This document shows positions 49,834 to 53,269 of a DNA stretch of 53,269 nucleotides, piece after piece. The DNA is taken from NCBI GenBank assembly GCA_029012365.1, contig JAQXLY010000045.1:1-53269 (forward strand), given 5' to 3'. The stretch comes from Lachnospiraceae bacterium (GTDB lineage Bacteria; Bacillota; Clostridia; Lachnospirales; Lachnospiraceae). The notes beneath the pieces were generated by a model. The model saw only the letters and a list, made by a program, of their open reading frames with translations. It had not been told where the DNA came from and ran no database searches. Position 1 is the first letter of the stretch, and every line of letters begins with the position of its first letter. A program made the position numbers and the translations under genes.

Positions 49834-51024
49834 TTAAGCCATTTTCTTAGGAAAAACTAAAACCATGTTGTCGCTGTCCGGAACGATTCTTTCAATGTCT
49901 GCAATTGCCTTATCTTCTGTAACGTGCGTATATAGGTCCATTGTCATTTTTAAACTTGCGTGTCCGAGAATCGCTTGTACTACCTTCGGAGCAACTCCAG
50001 CTTCCAGACATCTGGTTGCAAAAGTATGTCTAAAAGTATGTCCTGAGAAAAACTCAAGTTTGTCTTGCGCTGTTCGGAACAGGTTAATTTGCCTTATAAC
50101 AGACTTAATCGCATCACTTAAGATTACGGAGTTTAACGGAGTGTTATATTTCGTTGTGAACAGATAGCTATTGAACTCTTTCGGTTGTTTTGTTTCTACA
50201 ATCTTCTTTTGTTCTATCTGTCGTAACAAATATTTCTTACACACACTGTTAATTGGAACCTTTCGATAACTCTGCTTTGTTTTGGGTGGCTCGACATGAA
50301 ACTCTTTTTTTGTGTCTGTCAGATATTTCTGATATACCAAAGTTTTATCAACATTGATAAGTCCGTTCTCAAAATCAATATCAGACACTTGCAAGGCAAA
50401 CAGCTCTCCCGGTCGTAGTCCGGTATTGAGTGCAACCTGAAATAAGTTCTCATAAAAAGTATTTGTACAAAACTCTAAAAAGATTTGTTGTTCGCTTACC
50501 GTTAATGCTCTTGCAGAGATTTCTTTTTCCGAACGGACCTTGATTCCACTGACGGGGTTACTGACTATTAGGTGGTCTTCTATCGCTCTTTGCAGCATAT
50601 CTCTCAAAATAAGTCGAATCTTATTTTGTCTTTCATATAAGTATCCACTATCATAGGCCCGGTCAACCACTTGCTGAATATCTGATTTCACGAGTTCATT
50701 TATCTTTCGGGAACCCAGATAAGGTGAAATACTCTTATTATAGATATGAACATACTCTCTCTTTGTGTTTGGTCGGACACTTTTGTTCTTGTAAACCTCC
50801 AGCCATTTTGTAAACCAATCGTCTAAAGTGAGCTGTTCCTTTACATTTAGCTTACGTTCATTATCTGCAACACATTTCGCATAATCTTTTCTGAGCAGTT
50901 TTAGGTCTTTCCCGTAAATAGTTTGTCGTTTTCCCCAACGGTCTATAAATCTTGCTTGATACGTCCCATCCTTTCTTTGTGTAATTCCTGTGCCTAACTC
51001 TTTCCCTTTTAGGTCTTTGCCCAT
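49834..51024 (-). CDS. int: Tyrosine recombinase integrase, Tn916 type
   Basis: A 396-residue integrase. The N-terminal 60 residues form an arm-binding domain (GITQRKDGTYQARFIDRWGKRQ), followed by a core-binding domain (LTLDDWFTKWLEVYK, RPNTKREYVHIYNKSISPYLG) and the catalytic domain. Active site residues are Arg in NTGLRPGEL, the His-x-x-Arg of SGHTFRHTFATR, His in LGHASLKMTMDLYTHV and Tyr in the same block. AGGAGGCAAAACA precedes the ATG. With xis just upstream it catalyses excision and integration of an element that extends to the right of the window. Confidence 0.94.
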   Translation of the reverse strand: MGKDLKGKELGTGITQRKDGTYQARFIDRWGKRQTIYGKDLKLLRKDYAKCVADNERKLNVKEQLTLDDWFTKWLEVYKNKSVRPNTKREYVHIYNKSISPYLGSRKINELVKSDIQQVVDRAYDSGYLYERQNKIRLILRDMLQRAIEDHLIVSNPVSGIKVRSEKEISARALTVSEQQIFLEFCTNTFYENLFQVALNTGLRPGELFALQVSDIDFENGLINVDKTLVYQKYLTDTKKEFHVEPPKTKQSYRKVPINSVCKKYLLRQIEQKKIVETKQPKEFNSYLFTTKYNTPLNSVILSDAIKSVIRQINLFRTAQDKLEFFSGHTFRHTFATRCLEAGVAPKVVQAILGHASLKMTMDLYTHVTEDKAIADIERIVPDSDNMVLVFPKKMA

Positions 51025-51063
51025 TGTTTTGCCTCCTACTGTAAAGAAAAAGAGCCTTGATAT

Positions 51064-51091
51064 AGTATAATAATACCATAGGAAGACTCAA
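51064..51091 (-). promoter_or_regulatory. Promoter of int
   Basis: On the minus strand TTGAGT (51091-51086), a 16-base spacer and TATACT (51069-51064), between xis and int. It would let int be expressed apart from xis. Confidence 0.55.
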
Positions 51092-51111
51092 AAGTCCATA
51101 TGTTTCACCGG

Positions 51112-51306
51112 TTATACTTCAAATGCCTTTTCTATGTATCGTTCAAATTCTTTTCTTTTAATAACTCTCTTTTTCCCAACATATAGGACAAAAGGACATG
51201 AGGGGTCTTCTGTCATCTTATATAGTCGATTGATACCTATATTACTATACGCAGAAGCCTCTTCGATTGACAGATTCAACTTTTCCCAAACCGGAATTTC
51301 GTTCAT
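51112..51306 (-). CDS. xis: Excisionase (Xis), Tn916-like
   Basis: A 64-residue winged helix-turn-helix protein. The block LSIEEASAYSNIGINRLYKM followed by KKRVIKRKEFERYIEK is the MerR-like excisionase pattern of Tn916 Xis. It directs the integrase toward excision by bending DNA at the element ends. AAAGGAGATATTTTTT lies before the start. It is 88 bases upstream of int. Confidence 0.88.
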   Translation of the reverse strand: MNEIPVWEKLNLSIEEASAYSNIGINRLYKMTEDPSCPFVLYVGKKRVIKRKEFERYIEKAFEV

Positions 51307-51443
51307 AAAAAATATCTCCTTTGGTTATACAAATTCGCCAACACTTTCGTCAGCATGAAAAATTTTTGTGTCTACTTGAATAGGGTCACATATTAGATAT
51401 CTTCCTGTTTAAGATTATGTGAAAATCGCTTTTTTTCATATAT

Positions 51444-51474
51444 AAAAAAAACAGATAACATTTCCGTTATCTGT
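51444..51474 (-). terminator. Terminator upstream of xis
   Basis: ACAGATAAC (51451-51459) and GTTATCTGT (51466-51474) form a perfect 9-bp stem with a 6-base loop; on the minus strand eight U's follow. It ends transcription of the small genes to the right. The 320-base stretch 51307-51626 otherwise contains no convincing gene. Confidence 0.88.
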
Positions 51475-51626
51475 TCTGGAGTTCTATATTTGGGTCGTGA
51501 TTTAGAGGATATACATAATACTTTTCTTCTACGGCTACTATATTTTGCCACCATGTTCTTTTGCGCCTGTCAACACTTTTTTTAAAAGTATAAAATTATT
51601 TTTTTTCGTGTCTTAGCTAAAAGTCT

Positions 51627-51815
51627 CTATAAAGTCTCTATATCACCAATCAATGTCTCCATATCGTCTTTTAAGCAATGGCTATCACAAAAGCAGCCCT
51701 CGTAAAACACCTTGCATTGCGATAATAAAGCTCCATAATTATCCTTACTGTTAAACATGTCTACATAAGCTTGTAATAGTACTTTTGCTCTAGCTATAAT
51801 TTCTTTTTCTTCCAT
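51627..51815 (-). CDS. Small protein of 62 residues with a cysteine cluster
   Basis: Not recognised. The N-terminal half looks like one helix (MEEKEIIARAKVLLQAYVDMF), and the middle has four closely spaced cysteines (QCKVFYEGCFCDSHC), which may bind metal. GGAGGAAGAC precedes the ATG. A nearby 'agtctctata' direct repeat occurs at the stop codon. It belongs to the mobile element's accessory genes, and no function can be assigned. Confidence 0.5.
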   Translation of the reverse strand: MEEKEIIARAKVLLQAYVDMFNSKDNYGALLSQCKVFYEGCFCDSHCLKDDMETLIGDIETL

Positions 51816-51936
51816 GTCTTCCTCCGTTCCTTATAAATCTTCCGCCTGAAAATCATATTCCTTTATGGGGTGTGTTGTTATATGTTATCATGCAAGCCCC
51901 CCCTTCTTCTTATTTAATTTTTTGTGTAATTTGTTT

Positions 51937-52431
51937 TTATGGCAATAACCGAACCTTTTCTTTTAACTCGGATGTAATCTCGCCCAGCGTGTTGTAAACC
52001 GTTTCGGTATCAACGAATCCGTCGTCATATGGAAGTTCAGTCTGACTCTCCAGAGTATAAATGTCCTCTATGGTTGGAAGAGCGACGTCACCGATTTCTG
52101 CGGACATAAGCATTGCAAAATCAATTCTCTCTAATAAGTCTTCCGTTCTGTCAAGTTCATCTCTAATGTCTTGAGTAAGAACATCGCCTAATTCACCATT
52201 CTGTATTTCAGAATAGATTTCCGGATGCTTTGTATGTAACCAATTCAATACACTTTCTGCCCGTTCAAGTTCATCTCTCATATTCCGTACTAATGTTTTA
52301 ATCTCCATCTTTTTATCTCCCTTCATCAAGTCAGTACCGGTCATCAAGTCAGTACCGGAAACCAGTTCTTCGTCCATCACTTCATCTAATGTTTCTTCCT
52401 TATATTGGATTGTTGTAAAGATATCGTTCAT
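51937..52431 (-). CDS. Acidic helical protein of unknown function, mobile element
   Basis: A 164-residue protein with predicted helices and heptad-like leucines (TLVRNMRDELERAESVLNWL, IRDELDRTEDLLERIDFAM) and no membrane segment. It contains an in-frame 18-bp tandem repeat giving TDLM twice. No family recognised; element-borne genes of this size are often accessory or regulatory. AGAGGTAACGCT precedes the ATG. It lies between the cysteine-cluster gene and a small membrane-tail gene, all on the minus strand. Confidence 0.6.
   Translation of the reverse strand: MNDIFTTIQYKEETLDEVMDEELVSGTDLMTGTDLMKGDKKMEIKTLVRNMRDELERAESVLNWLHTKHPEIYSEIQNGELGDVLTQDIRDELDRTEDLLERIDFAMLMSAEIGDVALPTIEDIYTLESQTELPYDDGFVDTETVYNTLGEITSELKEKVRLLP
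52323..52358 (-). repeat. In-frame tandem 18-bp repeat
   Basis: The 18 bases 'tcatcaagtcagtaccgg' occur twice, back to back (52323-52340 and 52341-52358), inside the 164-residue protein gene. They are in frame and encode SGTDLM/TGTDLM. The copies are identical, so the duplication is recent or selected. Confidence 0.85.
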
Positions 52432-52482
52432 AGCGTTACCTCTATTCTTAGAGGCTTTTATTGCATCTCATCTTTCTGTTTA

Positions 52483-52947
52483 CTAAAATAAAAACTTACA
52501 CACTCCAATAATCATTAGGGAGAAAAATAGTAATTTTAGTCCCCATGATTTATAAGTCTCTGTATTCATAAATTTAAGGATGCGGTTCATTTCCTCGATT
52601 GTTATTTGTTCATGTTCATAAGCGTCCAACTTACAAGCAATAGAACCCAGCTCCGGGACTTTTTCTTTTGCAATCCTAAGATTTCTATCCGCGTCCATTC
52701 TCATTGCAATTTCTCGATTTCGTGCAATATTACGCCATTTTGGGAATCCTAAAGATGACACCTCCGGCTTCATCTTGTCAATATAACTACGTTCTCTTTC
52801 AAATACGTTAAAATTTGCACAACGATAAAGGTTATCTGCCGCTTTAAGTATTTCCAGATGATGGGAGCTGAGGAGCTCGTTTTTGTCGTCCTCTGTCTTA
52901 AGAGGGTAATATTGAGTATACAATCTATTATTGAATGGGTTAGCCAT
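52483..52947 (-). CDS. Small protein with C-terminal membrane anchor, unknown
   Basis: A 154-residue protein. Residues 1-130 are soluble and charged with helical character (EILKAADNLYRCANFNVFERE, RNREIAMRMDADRNLRIAKEK), and the last 20 residues are hydrophobic (LLFFSLMIIGVCKFLF), a tail anchor. No family was recognised. AAAGGAGAACTCAT precedes the ATG, and this ribosome binding site is next to a Spo0A-box-like sequence. Confidence 0.6.
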   Translation of the reverse strand: MANPFNNRLYTQYYPLKTEDDKNELLSSHHLEILKAADNLYRCANFNVFERERSYIDKMKPEVSSLGFPKWRNIARNREIAMRMDADRNLRIAKEKVPELGSIACKLDAYEHEQITIEEMNRILKFMNTETYKSWGLKLLFFSLMIIGVCKFLF

Positions 52948-52958
52948 ATGAGTTCTCC

Positions 52959-53004
52959 TTTCGACAAATATGCAGTCTAAAATAATTGATTCGTTTTGTC
53001 GAAA
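52959..53004. promoter_or_regulatory. Pair of inverted Spo0A-box-like sequences
   Basis: TTTCGACAAA (52959-52968) and TTTGTCGAAA (52995-53004) are exact inverted copies, 26 bases apart. Each contains TGTCGAA on one strand, the core of the Spo0A box. The first overlaps the ribosome binding site region of the gene ending at 52483. A pair of this exactness is unlikely to be chance. A weak AAACCC/GGGTTT hairpin, possibly the terminator of the next gene, also lies at 53002-53027. Confidence 0.6.
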
Positions 53005-53030
53005 CCCTACTATCCGTTATTGGGTTTATA

Positions 53031-53269
53031 TCAACCTACAAACTTATCCTTTGATGTAAGGAGCCCGATTCCAAGCAGTAAAGTGAAGCCGCTGATTGTA
53101 AAATCCTTTAAAAGCACTGGACTGATTACAGACGTTAAAAGTAAGGCTCCGCCTACCAACCACTGCTTTGCAAATTCGTGTCTATGAAATCTCTTTGCTT
53201 CTCTCTTAGCAAGAAGTTCCTTCTGGTGAAGAGCTTCCCATTCCGAATAAGTTAATCTCTCTGTATTAT
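53031..53269 (-). CDS. C-terminal part of a small membrane protein, cut by the window edge
   Basis: The minus-strand frame is open from the right edge (first full codon at 53267) to a TGA at 53031-53033, giving at least 79 residues. The first half is charged (HQKELLAKREAKRFHRHEF) and the second half has two hydrophobic segments (WLVGGALLLTSVISPVLL and FTLLLGIGLL). The start lies outside the window. It belongs to the mobile element; no family was recognised. Confidence 0.65.
   Translation of the reverse strand, partial: NTERLTYSEWEALHQKELLAKREAKRFHRHEFAKQWLVGGALLLTSVISPVLLKDFTISGFTLLLGIGLLTSKDKFVG

Noticed and set aside
48110..49834. A small peptide gene for the LytTR/GHKL system or the ABC exporter pair
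   Set aside because: The gaps 48110-48241 and 49690-49834 hold a terminator and att-like repeats. No short frame with a ribosome binding site and leader-peptide features was found.
51555..51575. TTGACA on the minus strand near 51570
   Set aside because: No -10 element was found at 16-18 bases, so it is not listed as a promoter.
1..53269. CRISPR array, rRNA, tRNA or a complete prophage
   Set aside because: No regularly spaced repeats of array type, no tRNA- or rRNA-like stretches and no phage structural genes were seen. The integrase end of one element is present, and the rest is outside the window.

Overview
The window looks like a chromosomal segment of a Gram-positive anaerobe of the class Clostridia, most likely a Lachnospiraceae member (Roseburia/Eubacterium/Butyrivibrio-like). 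Supporting signs are strong AGGAGG-type ribosome binding sites, TTGACA/TATAAT promoters, a short HisG paired with HisZ, the Firmicutes-type resolvase RecU, a GH94 phosphorylase, tandem LCP proteins and a Tn916-type integrase/excisionase pair. Genus is an inference; no rRNA or tRNA gene is visible. Almost every gene is on the minus strand; the single clear plus-strand gene is an AraC regulator.

Layout, left to right. (1) 1-180: the 5' part of a group II intron (class C features) lies directly behind a rho-independent terminator. (2) 231-4020: a YtrA-type GntR regulator, two membrane proteins, an ABC ATPase and an exported protein form one operon behind a consensus promoter with two operator-like dyads. 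(3) 4045-9902: a GH94 (cellobiose) phosphorylase, a divergent AraC regulator, an MFS transporter, a DUF1294 protein and an AlkD-like protein. (4) 9916-14868: a MacB/FtsX-type ABC pair, a MATE exporter, a structured intergenic element, and a 42-residue membrane protein with its own promoter and terminator. (5) 14878-23909: histidine genes hisZ-hisG-hisD and hisB-hisA-hisIE, split by about 3 kb of AT-rich cargo (GNAT, HExxH protein, Nudix, transglutaminase-like protein). Two structured elements with shared ends and different middles lie at the cargo. hisIE carries an N-terminal HisF-like domain that appears catalytically dead; hisF, hisH and hisC are not in the window.

(6) 24037-44377: housekeeping genes. 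These are a zinc-ribbon membrane protein, recU, two pseudouridine synthases, an rRNA methyltransferase, a small alarmone synthetase, two LCP ligases, PepD, the UPF0210/ACT pair, a WalJ-like hydrolase, an FtsA-like ATPase with a long beta-grasp-like tail, coaE, polA and an orphan anti-sigma-like protein. (7) 44425-49689: a pair of half-size ABC exporters and a LytTR/GHKL two-component system. (8) about 49750 to the right edge: the integrase end of an integrative element, with a possible att dyad, three arm-type repeats, int, xis, small unknown genes and a pair of inverted Spo0A-box-like sequences. The element continues past the window.

The most promising leads are the cassette-like interruption of the his operon with its two structured elements, the HisF-like pseudo-domain on HisIE, the Spo0A-box pair on the mobile element, the FtsA-like protein with its tail, and the complete transcription unit for the 42-residue protein.
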